The notes: a model not told the origin generated them from the letters alone. A stretch of 64,000 nucleotides of DNA from UBA2040 sp041751955 (GCA_041751955.1 JBGSIB010000016.1:33982-97981), one strand, 5' to 3'; shown: positions 17,873-27,848, counted from the stretch's first letter. Translations and numbers: made by a program.

Positions 17873-20566
17873 TTAGTGCTTCTTAACTTTAGATGTCATC
17901 AACAAATTATTATCAGCATACACAAACAAAGTGTACATACCTGAATTTAAATTTGTAAGATCCATTTCCAATGCATTTACACCTTCAACTGTTGTGATAT
18001 TGATTTCACGAACGATACGTCCGCTCATATCCATCAATCTAACTGTAGTGTTGCTGTTTGCCGATTCAACTGTAAATTCAACATTTACTTTATCAACTGC
18101 AGGATTTGGATATACCGAAATTCCTGCTTCCTGGATTGACGTCAAATTTTTCGTTACAACATCGGTTTTTGCAGTGTTGTTATTGTCTAAACCAAAAGCA
18201 ACCGCTCCAGTTGTAAAGTTCGTTGTTGCACTCCATGCACTCGCTATTCCATTCGGACAATATGTTCTTGCCTGAATATCATATGTTGTGCTCAAAGCAA
18301 GTCCAGACCATGTTTTAGCTGTTGCTGCAGGACCTGCAGTTCCACCATAAATCCATGTTCCTGATGCGCTTTCTTTGTATTGGAATTCATACCATCCAGC
18401 ACCAGCAACTGCAGTCCAGTTGATTGTAGCCGTTGTACCCGTAGTACCAGCAACTGTCAATGCTGGAGGTGCAGAACATCCGCCAGCGACTGGTGTTGTA
18501 AACGTTTCAGTAGCTGACCATAAACTTGGTGAACCGTTTGGACAGAATGTACGTCCTTGAACATCATAACTTGTGCTTGCCGTCAAACCTGTGATAGTTT
18601 TCATCACTGCCGCAGGGCCTACAGAACCAGCACTTGTCCATGTTCCAGCTGAACTTTCTTTGTAACGTAACTCATACCAAGCTGCTCCTGGAACAGCTGT
18701 CCATTCGATGTCAGCCGCAGTTGCTGTAGCACTAACTGGTGAAGTAATTGACATTGGCACACCACAACCAGTTGTGATTGTAGTAAATGTAACTGAAGCA
18801 CTCCAAGGTCCCTCACTTTGACTTGAACAATGACGTCTGATTTGCATCTCGTAGTTTGTTCCAGAAACTAAGCCTGTAATTGGTTTCATTGTGGCATTAT
18901 TGTTAGCCGTTCCAGTATTTATCCATGTTGGAGCTCCAACTACTCTGTAACGCAAACTGTACCATCCAAAAGAAGGAGTAGTTATTGTACTTGTCCATGT
19001 TGCATCAACTGAAGAACCAGTAATGTTTGTTGCTGCCAAATCCGCAACGTTAACTCCTATACAAGAAGGCATCGCTGTGAATAAATGATCCCCACTAACA
19101 TTTGCAACTGTTGTCGTTAAAACCCAACGTGTACCATTCCAGTTTAAAGAATCACCCAATGAAGGAGAAATGGTCCAAGATGTGAATCCTAAGTCCGTAT
19201 ACATTAATCTGAAATTTGCTTTGTTTGGATCGGCATTATTACCTGTTAAAGGCAAATTCAAGGTTCCAGGTGCAAATAAATTCCAATCGTCAAAATCTGA
19301 TTGTTCAAAATACATTGTTAATCTACCTGGACCGTCGCTTGTTGGAGCATACGCATCATATTTTCTACCCATATAAAATCCATCAGGATTAGTGCCAAGA
19401 ACCGATGAAGCTCTTTCAGAAAGAGATTCGGTGTAACCCAAAACATTTCCTCCTGGAGCATCTTGAACTGTCGACATAATTGAACAACCGTCAACAAAAG
19501 TGAAGGTTGCTCCGTCAACTATTGTTCCATCTGACAACGAAGAGAATACTCCTGTGTTGATCGTAGGTGCAGAAACCGTTACAGTTGGTGTTCCTGTATT
19601 TCCAATTCCTAAATATCCATTGTTGTCCGTAACTGAAACCAATTGGTACGTTGAAGTTACTGCTGGAGAAACTGTAATTGGATTCCCTGATGTGTATCCT
19701 GCTTCAGTGAAATAAGTTCCACCGATTTTGTAAACAACCGTGTAAGGACTAGCTCCCCCTGTAATTGTAACCGTTAAATCTGTCGTCATTCCTGTACAGA
19801 TAGATGCTGCTCCTGCTAAAACTGAGGAAGTCGGTACATCTGGTGTGGAAACAGTAATAGGGAAATAAGCACTAGTTACACCACCTGTTGGACAATGTGT
19901 TCTTCCCTCAAAATCGTAAGAAGTATTCGGTGTTAAACCTGTGAATATTTTAGAAGTTGCAGCAGCTCCAGCCGTACCAGCTGGAATCCATGTTGGTGAA
20001 CTTGATTGTTTGTATCTGAAACTGAACCAACCTGCACCTGAAACGGTAGCCCAATTCAATGTAATTGATGTTCCAGTTAAAGTTCCAGCAGTTAAAGTTG
20101 GAGCAACCTCACAACCTGTAACAACTGTGGTAGTAAATGGCACTGGAGTCGACCATGCAGTAGAAGAAGGTGACCCAGAACAAAAAACTCGTCCGCGAAC
20201 TTCATAATTTGTGGTTGGTGCCAAGCCCGTTAAAACTTTCATTGTAGCTGTGCCACTAGCAGACCCACCGCTTGTCCATGCTGGTGCCCCAATAACTCGG
20301 TATTCAAAAACGAACCAACCAGCCGTTGGATTCAAAGGCCACGTTAAAGTGGCGGTTAAACCAGTTGTTGCAATTGGTGCATCAAACACAATTGGCGCTG
20401 TACAACCTGTTAATGGCGAAGAAACCGACAGGTCTCCGTTGGCAGCAGCTAAAAGCTGACCGCCCGCAAAAATTGAAGATAAAACTAAAAAAGCAGCAAA
20501 CAAATTAGTCGCTATTCTTCCGTTTAATTTCACAATTCCTAATTTGAAAGTATTACTTATTTTCAT
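17873..20566 (-). CDS. Secreted fibronectin type III repeat protein with T9SS type A sorting domain
   Basis: The protein has 897 residues. The start is the ATG at 20566 (MKISNTFKLG), giving a long signal peptide ending near LLAAANG; an upstream in-frame ATG is less likely. It has five FN3-like repeats of about 90 residues sharing AGW-x-(E/S)-FxY(K/R) ... TGL ... YD-x-(Q/R)GR-x-CP, two before and three after an unidentified domain (FSSLSDGTIVDGATF ... TAMPSCIGVNV, about 339-525). The type A sorting domain is ISVYPNPAVDKVNVEF ... MYTLFVYADNN. No enzyme motif is seen, so an adhesin or surface-coat role is possible. Residues from about 339 to the end parallel the third gene of the cluster. Confidence 0.88.
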   Translation of the reverse strand: MKISNTFKLGIVKLNGRIATNLFAAFLVLSSIFAGGQLLAAANGDLSVSSPLTGCTAPIVFDAPIATTGLTATLTWPLNPTAGWFVFEYRVIGAPAWTSGGSASGTATMKVLTGLAPTTNYEVRGRVFCSGSPSSTAWSTPVPFTTTVVTGCEVAPTLTAGTLTGTSITLNWATVSGAGWFSFRYKQSSSPTWIPAGTAGAAATSKIFTGLTPNTSYDFEGRTHCPTGGVTSAYFPITVSTPDVPTSSVLAGAASICTGMTTDLTVTITGGASPYTVVYKIGGTYFTEAGYTSGNPITVSPAVTSTYQLVSVTDNNGYLGIGNTGTPTVTVSAPTINTGVFSSLSDGTIVDGATFTFVDGCSIMSTVQDAPGGNVLGYTESLSERASSVLGTNPDGFYMGRKYDAYAPTSDGPGRLTMYFEQSDFDDWNLFAPGTLNLPLTGNNADPNKANFRLMYTDLGFTSWTISPSLGDSLNWNGTRWVLTTTVANVSGDHLFTAMPSCIGVNVADLAATNITGSSVDATWTSTITTPSFGWYSLRYRVVGAPTWINTGTANNNATMKPITGLVSGTNYEMQIRRHCSSQSEGPWSASVTFTTITTGCGVPMSITSPVSATATAADIEWTAVPGAAWYELRYKESSAGTWTSAGSVGPAAVMKTITGLTASTSYDVQGRTFCPNGSPSLWSATETFTTPVAGGCSAPPALTVAGTTGTTATINWTAVAGAGWYEFQYKESASGTWIYGGTAGPAATAKTWSGLALSTTYDIQARTYCPNGIASAWSATTNFTTGAVAFGLDNNNTAKTDVVTKNLTSIQEAGISVYPNPAVDKVNVEFTVESANSNTTVRLMDMSGRIVREINITTVEGVNALEMDLTNLNSGMYTLFVYADNNLLMTSKVKKH

Positions 20567-20623
20567 AATTATCAATTTAAATGAATTTGTATTAAATGTT
20601 AAATTTTTTTCATGCCGAAAACG

Positions 20624-20655
20624 CAAATGTAGGCCAATAAAACCAAAACCGACAA
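20624..20655 (-). promoter_or_regulatory. Promoter TTG-N21-TACATTTG for FN3 protein gene
   Basis: It has an exact -7 box and a plausible -33 TTG, giving a leader of about 50 bases before the chosen ATG. The longer reading that starts at 20626 would place its ATG inside this box, which supports the shorter start. Confidence 0.55.
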
Positions 20656-20752
20656 CTTTTTTTAAATTAAGCTGTTAAATTTTTGTTATGACATCCATGT
20701 AAATCCTTATGATTCAATTGGTTTTCACTTTATTCATTAATTTTACCCTTAC

Positions 20753-23700
20753 TTATAGTCTATCAATTTTATTTATTAAAATAAGTTTGCCTTCTTGATA
20801 TACGAACAAAGTGTACATTCCAGTTTTCAAAGTTTCCAAATTCATTGAAAAAGAATTGACCGAGCCCAGAGAAACAAAAGATTGCATCTGTAATTTTCTT
20901 CCTGACATGTCCATCAACACAACTGTTGTGTTTTCACCCTCATTTTCTAAAAATATCTCAACCGTAATCTTGTCTGTTGTAGGATTCGGATAAACACGAA
21001 TAGATTGTTTTGAATCCTGCAATGATTTCATTTCTTCTGAATTATGTTTTTCGGCGCTGTTCAATATTAATGCGGAACTCCCTTGAGTTGAAAATTGACC
21101 CGTTGAACTCCAATTTCCAGGCACATTGTTTGAACAATAAGATCTGGCTTGAAAATCATATTGTGTGTTTGAATTCAAGCCATTGTATGTTTTAGCAGTA
21201 GTCGCTCCACTAGCAGTTCCTCCAAAAATCCATGTGCTGGAGCTACTTTCTTTGTATTGAAAGCTGTACCAGCTTGCGCCAGGAACTGAAGCCCATGAAA
21301 TAGTTATGCTAGTTGGAGTTGCATTTGGCGATATTAAAATCGGTGGTAAGGAACAAGGAGCAGAACCTGTCACACCAACCACCGTATTTGACCAAGAACT
21401 TCCATCTCCATTTGGACAATAAGTTCTTCCCTGTATGTCATAACTTAAGCCAGAAATCAAACCAAAAATAGTTTTGCTGGCAGCAGAACCTCCTATTGTC
21501 CCTCCAAAAATCCAGGTAGACGAGCTCGACGGTTTATATCTAAATTCGTACCATCCTGCACCCGCAACTGCAGACCAAGTAACTGTAACATAATTATTTC
21601 CTGCAACCACACTGCTATTTAAAATCATAGGCGATGAACAACCACCGGAAAGAGTTGTAAAAGGCACCGAAGCACTCCACGCCCCTTCACTTTGGGACGA
21701 ACAATGTCTGCGGATTTGCACTTCATAATTCGTTCCAGATAATAATCCGTAAAGGGGTTTGCTTGTGGTCCCATTATTTGATGTTCCTCCAAATGTCCAT
21801 ACTGGTGAACCTACTATTCTGTATTGAAGGCTGAACCATCCATGAGTAGGAAAAGTGATCAAATTGTCCCAAGTTAATAAAGCACTCGTATTCGTTATAT
21901 TTGAAGCTTGTAAATTGTTAACATTAACACCAACACAAGACGGCATTGTGGTAAAGTCAAACGTGGCATTTACACTGGTCATTGTGACTGTATATTCCCA
22001 ATCTGTGCCGTTCCAATTTAAAAAGCTTCCTTGTGGAGCTGATATCGTAAAGCCAGAACCATCAGTTCTTAATATTCTAAAATTATCTTTAAGTGGATCA
22101 ACATTGTTTCCGGAAGTTGGTAAGTCCAAAAAGCCGACATTATTTGCATTGTAGTTATCAAAATCAGCTTGGGTGAAATAAAAGGTAACTACAGCCTCCC
22201 CGTCACTATTCGGAGAAACAGTATAGGATCGTCTTCCATACAGATAACCCTCAACATTAGGGGTGGGAATAGCAGTTAATAAGGTCGAACTCACGTTCGT
22301 TCCACCTAAAACATTTCCGCCTGCAGCATCGGATATAACACCTATTAAATCACATCCTATCGATGAATAAATTGCACCTCCTCCATCTGTTATCGTGTTT
22401 GATACAGCATAAGTACCAGCTACAACTGGAACGGTAGGTGAACATGTAGGTACAAGACAAATGTTGATTTCCCAAGCCGTTAATACACCTCCATCTTGAT
22501 TAGCGCCATCGGCAATTTGAAGAACCCAGTTGCCATTGCTTGTCTCACCAGCAAGGCCACTCAAACTTCCTACAGGCTGATAAACAAGCCCTGACGTTGG
22601 TGGACAAGGAACTGACGTTAAGGGCGAAGCATCGTCAAAACCTAAATTGAAATTATCCAATGAGCCGCAAATTGGCGATAACAATGTGGTACTCGTTAAA
22701 TCTGGACTAATTAATGTGAATGTTAAATCTTGAACCCAAGTATGGGTTCCAGTAACATTGGGAACCGTAACCGAAGTAATAGTTCCTACTACACCAAAAT
22801 TTATTGTTGATGCAATCGTAGGTGTTCCGGAAAGCGATATGGAAATTGGAACGTCTGTAGCGGATACTGAATAGCAAGTTGCGGTCGTAAAGCTCGCTGT
22901 TGTATATGGCGTTGTACTACAACCATTTTCAGCATTTACTCTCCAGTAATATGTTGTGCCGTTTGACATAGCTGGTCCTGTAAAACTAGCTGTGCCGAGG
23001 CCAGTTGCTTGTGCAAAAATACTTGAGAAACTTGGAGATGTTGAAATCTGAATGGAATAAGATGCTGCGGGTATTGAAGCCCATGTAAAGGTAACAGGTG
23101 CAACAACTCCAGTAGCCGCATTGGCAGGAAATGTCAATGAAACCGCCGGTAAGGAACTAGCAACAACATTAACCGCCACAGTGGTATTGTTGTTAATAGA
23201 GCCGCTGTTACCAGCAACTGTTACGTTAAAGTTGCCTGCAGGAAGATTCGACAATGTCATTGTAGAAGATTGTCCAGGGTTGACAGTATTAGGAGAAAAA
23301 TTAACCGTGGCGCCAACAGGAACATTGCTCGCCGACAAATTTATAGGAACACTATACGATCCAATTGCGCTAGTTGAAACAGTATAAACAGCATTACTAC
23401 CTTGACAAATAGATTGGCTTGAAGGACTAGCAGTGATTGTATACCCCAAAGCCGCTTGAACAATAGTAAAATTATTATCTGAAATATCGAAAAAAGTGCC
23501 CGCAGAAGAAATTACCATTACACGTGCCGTAGTGGTATTAATATTGGGAAAAGAAACGGCTTGTGAACCATCATTTGCAGTTCCCGACGTGAGAATAGTT
23601 GGGTAAGTCAGACCACCATCCGTAGAAAGTAGAATTCTGACCGTCGCAGCAGAAATTGGAGCGGCCGATGTATTGGCAACAGACCATGTTACAGTGTGAG

Positions 23701-25396
23701 CGGTGCCTCCAGATAAAGTTATCCCTGTTGCACTGGGGTATGTTACCACGAAAGGTCCTGCTGATGCAACTGTTGTAACTGTTACATTGTCGAAATCAGT
23801 GCATCCTCCCCCTGAATGATTATCGCGTACAGAAATTCTAAAATTCATGGTCCGCGCAACAGACGGTAACGACTCCCAAGTGAATGGACCGTTGTTTGAA
23901 AGGTCAGTCAAATTTGGAAAATACCTTACAGAGTCTGGACTTGAAACATAACTTCTAAAACTCGGTCCTCCAGTTGCTGTAGGAACAGGAGATTGCGTGC
24001 TAACGGCAACATCCGTTTGTTCCCAGTTGTATGTCAAGGCATCGTTATCTGCGTCAGTAGCTATGCAATGTAGGGCAAAAGGCGTACTAATTGGAACAGA
24101 AATATTTCCTACTGTACTCGAAATTTGAGGAGCCACATTTGACAAAGAAGTTACTACGGGACATGTGTGTCCGGCGCTGGTAACAAAATTGCTTATTTCG
24201 GTTAAGCTCACTGCATGAAAATGATCTATTGAGTTTGAACCAACATTTGGTGCACAAATTCCAGCATATCCCATAATTGTAATCCCACTTCCTGTTTCCG
24301 CTGCTGTACTATTATTTCTGTTGCAGGCGTTGTTTTGAGTGTGATTGCCAGCAAACTGGTGACCCATTTCATGTGCCACGTAGTCTATATCAAAAGGGTC
24401 ACCAACTGGCGCACCGCTTCCGGTAACCCCACGAGCCTTTTGTGTATTAATGCACACCACACCCAAGCCTGCAAGTCCGCCTGAATTTGTTCCAAAGACA
24501 TGTCCAATATCATAGTTGCTTGACCCGATCAAATTGGTACATTGTGTTTGATTTTGGGTGATCATAGTTCCCGGAGTACCATTCGTATATGGGTCCGTTC
24601 CAGCATTCGTGAAAACCAATAAATTATTATTGATCACTATGACCATAGTAATGGCCATTTCACGCTCATAAACACCATTAACTCGGTTCATTGTTGTCGC
24701 TTGGGCAGCTTGAGCGAGTGCGACCGTGCCACCATGAAAAGTGGAGTATTCTCCGGTTGCCGCAAGTGCTAAACGATAAGTTCTGAGTTGACAAGAACCA
24801 TATTGTTTAGTTGGAACATTGTGTCCACCTTTTATCAATTTTTCAAAGTCTTTTTCAACTGGCCCAACATCGCAGCTCATTGATTTCTCAGTAATAAAGT
24901 CTTTCTTATAATAAGCCATTATTTTATTCGGCTGGTTAAAATGATGGATTGGATCAAAGAAAATTGTAGAATGATTTGGGCTATAAATCATGCCATGAAA
25001 GCCTTGCGGTGTTATATCAAATTTTGCTGTTTCGTATGGATCATTGATATTGATGCCGTCGAAAGTAAGAATATCGGGAAACAACAAATTCAATTCTGGA
25101 TGCATTGTTTGATTTCTTAATACACGAAAAGTGCTCGTTCCTCCTTTCATATTTGGAAGTTGGAGATAAAAATTAGACTCATAAATATTGGCGTTCTCTC
25201 TGTACGGCGCAGCCTGTAATTCTGATTTCAAGGCATTTAAATCCACCTGAAAATATAGTGCTGACGTAGTTTGAATAGTTTGAGCATTTACCTCAACTTT
25301 TGTTGGGATATAAGATTGAAAATACGTTTGAGACCACCCAGTACTTGCTCCGGAGAATAGTACAATAACGAAGAAAATAAAGATAAATTTGTACAT
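20753..25396 (-). CDS. Giant secreted metalloprotease-FN3 mosaic protein with T9SS type A sorting domain
   Basis: The protein has 1547 residues. It has a signal peptide (VLFSGASTGWSQ), a propeptide, and a zinc protease domain (HEMGHQFAGNH, H342/E343/H346/H352). Ig/FN3-like modules follow, then a P domain (CYSV ... NQDGGVLTAWEINICLV, about 840-980). From about 990 the architecture switches to that of the neighbouring FN3 protein: the unidentified domain (GGAIYSSIGCDLIGVISDAAGGNVLGG ... TTMPSCVGVNV), three FN3 repeats, and a type A sorting domain (IRVYPNPTTDKITVEI ... MYTLFVYQEG). Both parts are full length against the neighbours. It is expected to be an exported protease. Confidence 0.9.
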   Translation of the reverse strand: MYKFIFIFFVIVLFSGASTGWSQTYFQSYIPTKVEVNAQTIQTTSALYFQVDLNALKSELQAAPYRENANIYESNFYLQLPNMKGGTSTFRVLRNQTMHPELNLLFPDILTFDGININDPYETAKFDITPQGFHGMIYSPNHSTIFFDPIHHFNQPNKIMAYYKKDFITEKSMSCDVGPVEKDFEKLIKGGHNVPTKQYGSCQLRTYRLALAATGEYSTFHGGTVALAQAAQATTMNRVNGVYEREMAITMVIVINNNLLVFTNAGTDPYTNGTPGTMITQNQTQCTNLIGSSNYDIGHVFGTNSGGLAGLGVVCINTQKARGVTGSGAPVGDPFDIDYVAHEMGHQFAGNHTQNNACNRNNSTAAETGSGITIMGYAGICAPNVGSNSIDHFHAVSLTEISNFVTSAGHTCPVVTSLSNVAPQISSTVGNISVPISTPFALHCIATDADNDALTYNWEQTDVAVSTQSPVPTATGGPSFRSYVSSPDSVRYFPNLTDLSNNGPFTWESLPSVARTMNFRISVRDNHSGGGCTDFDNVTVTTVASAGPFVVTYPSATGITLSGGTAHTVTWSVANTSAAPISAATVRILLSTDGGLTYPTILTSGTANDGSQAVSFPNINTTTARVMVISSAGTFFDISDNNFTIVQAALGYTITASPSSQSICQGSNAVYTVSTSAIGSYSVPINLSASNVPVGATVNFSPNTVNPGQSSTMTLSNLPAGNFNVTVAGNSGSINNNTTVAVNVVASSLPAVSLTFPANAATGVVAPVTFTWASIPAASYSIQISTSPSFSSIFAQATGLGTASFTGPAMSNGTTYYWRVNAENGCSTTPYTTASFTTATCYSVSATDVPISISLSGTPTIASTINFGVVGTITSVTVPNVTGTHTWVQDLTFTLISPDLTSTTLLSPICGSLDNFNLGFDDASPLTSVPCPPTSGLVYQPVGSLSGLAGETSNGNWVLQIADGANQDGGVLTAWEINICLVPTCSPTVPVVAGTYAVSNTITDGGGAIYSSIGCDLIGVISDAAGGNVLGGTNVSSTLLTAIPTPNVEGYLYGRRSYTVSPNSDGEAVVTFYFTQADFDNYNANNVGFLDLPTSGNNVDPLKDNFRILRTDGSGFTISAPQGSFLNWNGTDWEYTVTMTSVNATFDFTTMPSCVGVNVNNLQASNITNTSALLTWDNLITFPTHGWFSLQYRIVGSPVWTFGGTSNNGTTSKPLYGLLSGTNYEVQIRRHCSSQSEGAWSASVPFTTLSGGCSSPMILNSSVVAGNNYVTVTWSAVAGAGWYEFRYKPSSSSTWIFGGTIGGSAASKTIFGLISGLSYDIQGRTYCPNGDGSSWSNTVVGVTGSAPCSLPPILISPNATPTSITISWASVPGASWYSFQYKESSSSTWIFGGTASGATTAKTYNGLNSNTQYDFQARSYCSNNVPGNWSSTGQFSTQGSSALILNSAEKHNSEEMKSLQDSKQSIRVYPNPTTDKITVEIFLENEGENTTVVLMDMSGRKLQMQSFVSLGSVNSFSMNLETLKTGMYTLFVYQEGKLILINKIDRL

Positions 25397-25463
25397 AACT
25401 AATAAATTTGAGTAAAAAGATAAGAGTTATAACTTGAAATACAAACTCTTAACTCTTTAAAAC

Positions 25464-25493
25464 AAAAAATGGCACCCAATTTCTGGATGCCAT
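25464..25493 (-). terminator. Rho-independent terminator of recA
   Basis: On the minus strand, ATGGCATCC pairs with GGGTGCCAT (9 bp with one G-T pair) around a short AT-rich loop, followed by TTTTTTG. It lies 20 bases after the recA stop. Confidence 0.85.
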
Positions 25494-25512
25494 CTTCCGA
25501 TATGCAGTTAGT

Positions 25513-26538
25513 TTAATCTGCAAGCACGGGTTGGCTTGCAGGACTAAGAGCTTCTTTAATTTTATTTTCTAATTCATCCATTAATTCAGGATTATCAAGA
25601 ACCAATTGTTTAACAGAATCTCTACCTTGTCCTAATTTTGTTTCTCCATACGAAAACCACGAACCACTTTTATTGATGATATTCAATTCAACACCCAAAT
25701 CAATAATTTCTCCAACTTTTGAAATCCCTTGTCCGTACATTACATCAAACTCAGCTTTTCGGAAAGGAGGTGCCACTTTGTTTTTCACAACTTTAACCTT
25801 CACTCGGTTACCCGTGTTTTCATCACCATCTTTAATTTGTGACGAACGACGAATGTCAATTCGGACAGATGCATAAAATTTCAATGCATTTCCGCCAGTA
25901 GTTGTTTCCGGATTTCCGAACATCACACCAATTTTTTCTCTTAATTGGTTGATGAAAATACAGCAACAACCTGCTTTATTAATGGAACCTGTTAACTTTC
26001 TTAAAGCCTTCGACATCAAACGAGCTTGCAACCCCATTTGAGAATCACCCATTTCACCCTCTATCTCTGCTTTTGGTGTAAGTGCCGCAACTGAATCGAC
26101 GATTAACAAATCGACAGCCCCCGAGCGTATCAAGTTGTCTGCAATTTCCAGCGCTTGCTCCCCGTTGTCCGGTTGAGAAATGATTAGGTTATTAATATCG
26201 ACTCCTAAATTTTTAGCGTATTGTTGATCGAAAGCATGCTCTGCATCAATGAATGCAGCTATTCCCCCTTGTTTCTGACATTCGGCAATTGCATGAATGG
26301 CCAAAGTTGTTTTGCCTGACGATTCTGGGCCGTAGATTTCTACAACTCTTCCTTTTGGATAACCATGGATACCCAAGGCTAGATCTAAGGTTAAAGACCC
26401 CGATGGAATAACCTCTACGGCTACCACAGGACTGTCTCCTAATTTCATTACGGTTCCTTTACCGTAAGCTTTGTCAAGCTTCTCCATTGTTAGTTGGAGT
26501 GCTTTCAATTTTTCTGCGTTTACTTCTTTAACTGACAT
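25513..26538 (-). CDS. recA: Recombinase RecA
   Basis: It is the strand-exchange and SOS coprotease ATPase. The protein has 341 residues, close to the usual 340-355. The Walker A motif GPESSGKTT is at 70-78, Walker B LLIVDSVAAL near 143, the MAW-type MGLQARLMSKALRKL and L1 loops near 165, and FINQLREKIGVMFGNPETTTGGNALKFYASVRIDIRR at about 198-234. The C-terminal acidic tail is short. It is a single gene with its own terminator and a leader of about 60 bases; an imperfect -7 box lies near 26595-26605. Confidence 0.98.
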   Translation of the reverse strand: MSVKEVNAEKLKALQLTMEKLDKAYGKGTVMKLGDSPVVAVEVIPSGSLTLDLALGIHGYPKGRVVEIYGPESSGKTTLAIHAIAECQKQGGIAAFIDAEHAFDQQYAKNLGVDINNLIISQPDNGEQALEIADNLIRSGAVDLLIVDSVAALTPKAEIEGEMGDSQMGLQARLMSKALRKLTGSINKAGCCCIFINQLREKIGVMFGNPETTTGGNALKFYASVRIDIRRSSQIKDGDENTGNRVKVKVVKNKVAPPFRKAEFDVMYGQGISKVGEIIDLGVELNIINKSGSWFSYGETKLGQGRDSVKQLVLDNPELMDELENKIKEALSPASQPVLAD

Positions 26539-26636
26539 ATCGGTTTATGTTTAGTTTTCCACCTAGGCGGAAGGGTTTAATTTATAATTGAACGATACAA
26601 AGATTATGTCTGAGATCGTAAGGTATTTACGTTGTA

Positions 26637-27104
26637 CTATTTTTTGTTGAAAATTTCTAAAATTTCTTTGGTATGCTCTTTCGATTTAGGCTTTTCAACT
26701 ACCCCTGTTAAAATACCTTTTTCATCTACGAGAAAAGTGGTTCGGTGAATTCCATCAAAAGTTTTACCCATGAATTTTTTCTCTCCCCAAACACCGAATA
26801 AATTCAACATTCTTTTTTCCTCATCTGCAACCAAAGTAAAAGGAAGGTCAAATTTCTCAATGAATTTCTGGTGACTTTTTTCAGAATCAGCGCTAACGCC
26901 AATTACTTCAACCCCCGCTTTTTTAAGCTCGCTCCAATTGTCTCGTAAATTACAGGCTTGAACAGTGCATGTAGGTGTATTGTCTTTCGGATAAAAATAA
27001 ATGGCTACTTTTTTTCCATTAAAATCTTTTGCGCTAATTAAATTGCCGTTTTGATCTTTACCTGACCAATCCGGAACTTTATCTCCAACTTCTAAATGTT
27101 TCAT
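26637..27104 (-). CDS. bcp: Thioredoxin-dependent peroxiredoxin (Bcp/PrxQ type)
   Basis: It reduces hydrogen and alkyl peroxides using thioredoxin. The protein has 155 residues. The motif YFYPKDNTPTCTVQAC holds the peroxidatic C46 and the probable resolving C51, the five-residue spacing of the Bcp/PrxQ class. FGVWGEKKFMGKTFDGIHRTTFLVDEKG is the usual C-terminal half. One small departure: the family usually has PGCT where this has PTCT. It is a single gene with a canonical Bacteroidota promoter. Confidence 0.96.
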   Translation of the reverse strand: MKHLEVGDKVPDWSGKDQNGNLISAKDFNGKKVAIYFYPKDNTPTCTVQACNLRDNWSELKKAGVEVIGVSADSEKSHQKFIEKFDLPFTLVADEEKRMLNLFGVWGEKKFMGKTFDGIHRTTFLVDEKGILTGVVEKPKSKEHTKEILEIFNKK

Positions 27105-27123
27105 ATTTTGACGAATTCTTAAT

Positions 27124-27152
27124 CAAATGTAATGTTTATTTTTTAATCAAAA
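27124..27152 (-). promoter_or_regulatory. Promoter TTTTG-N16-TACATTTG for bcp
   Basis: It has both consensus elements on the minus strand, with the -7 box ending 19 bases before the bcp ATG. Confidence 0.65.
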
Positions 27153-27265
27153 CAAATAAAATCGAAAAAAGTTTTTAGCACCCAGCAAATAAATAATGAA
27201 TTGAATAGGATTCTTAGATTGTTGAAACAGTTAGTTAAATATATGACTAACTGTAGTTTAAATCA

Positions 27266-27634
27266 CTATTCTGTCGTCTTCGCGAAACGCAAAAAATAAA
27301 TAGTTTGAATTAAAATACCCCCCATGTGCACTACGACTAAACTCAACAAAACTGGTCGAATTGGTCCCATTCCGGTATAATAAATATACACGCACAAGGC
27401 TAAAAAAGCTAAAATTTGAAAAACTGTGGTGCTTAAAAAGCGATTGATGAATTGTCCTTTTTTGAAAGCCAAATGCATTATTTGTATCCCTAACATCAGC
27501 GAAAGCCAACTGGCAAAAAAGGCAAAAAACAAAGGTCGACTAACTAACTCTTCATTCACTTTGATGCTAACAAAAAACGCCCCAATAAAATAAATGGTTA
27601 AAGAAAGGGCATTATAAATTGCCCACTTATTCAT
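27266..27634 (-). CDS. Four-helix membrane protein, AtpI-like position
   Basis: The protein has 122 residues and four predicted membrane helices (YNALSLTIYFIGAFFVSI, FFAFFASWLSLMLGIQIM, TVFQILAFLALCVYIYYT, LLSLVVVHMGGILIQTIYFL). It overlaps atpZ by 8 bases. In many Bacteroidota an unnamed membrane protein of this size sits between atpZ and atpB, so I infer an accessory to F0F1 assembly. No ATP synthase subunit follows here; the next gene is bcp. Sequence alone does not prove the family. Confidence 0.68.
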   Translation of the reverse strand: MNKWAIYNALSLTIYFIGAFFVSIKVNEELVSRPLFFAFFASWLSLMLGIQIMHLAFKKGQFINRFLSTTVFQILAFLALCVYIYYTGMGPIRPVLLSLVVVHMGGILIQTIYFLRFAKTTE

Positions 27635-27848
27635 CGTCTTTACTGTTTTGAATCACTTCTTTAATAATAAGATATAGTGCCGCCGTAACCCCACTTAAAG
27701 ATAGGATAATGGTCCAAAGTTTTCCTGTATTGTATTTTCCATCCAAAAAAACACCTAACCATGAGAAAAGACCAATGATAACACCCATCTGAATAACTAT
27801 TCCAGAAAAACGAGCGTATTTCCCCATAGGAGAAGAGGACTTTTTCAT
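27627..27848 (-). CDS. AtpZ/AtpI-family protein
   Basis: The protein has 73 residues with two membrane helices (FSGIVIQMGVIIGLFSWLG and TIILSLSGVTAALYLIIKEV) and the family's GxxLDGKY loop (GVFLDGKYNTGKLW). AtpZ proteins are encoded ahead of F0F1 ATP synthase genes and are proposed magnesium/calcium or assembly factors. It starts directly after the bactofilin stop and overlaps the next small membrane gene, so the block is one transcript. Confidence 0.85.
   Translation of the reverse strand: MKKSSSPMGKYARFSGIVIQMGVIIGLFSWLGVFLDGKYNTGKLWTIILSLSGVTAALYLIIKEVIQNSKDDE

Noticed and set aside
18375..20459. Several plus-strand open frames opposite the FN3 protein gene
   Set aside because: They mirror the Thr/Ala/Gly/Val-rich repeat codons of the minus-strand gene, lack start context and show no family features.
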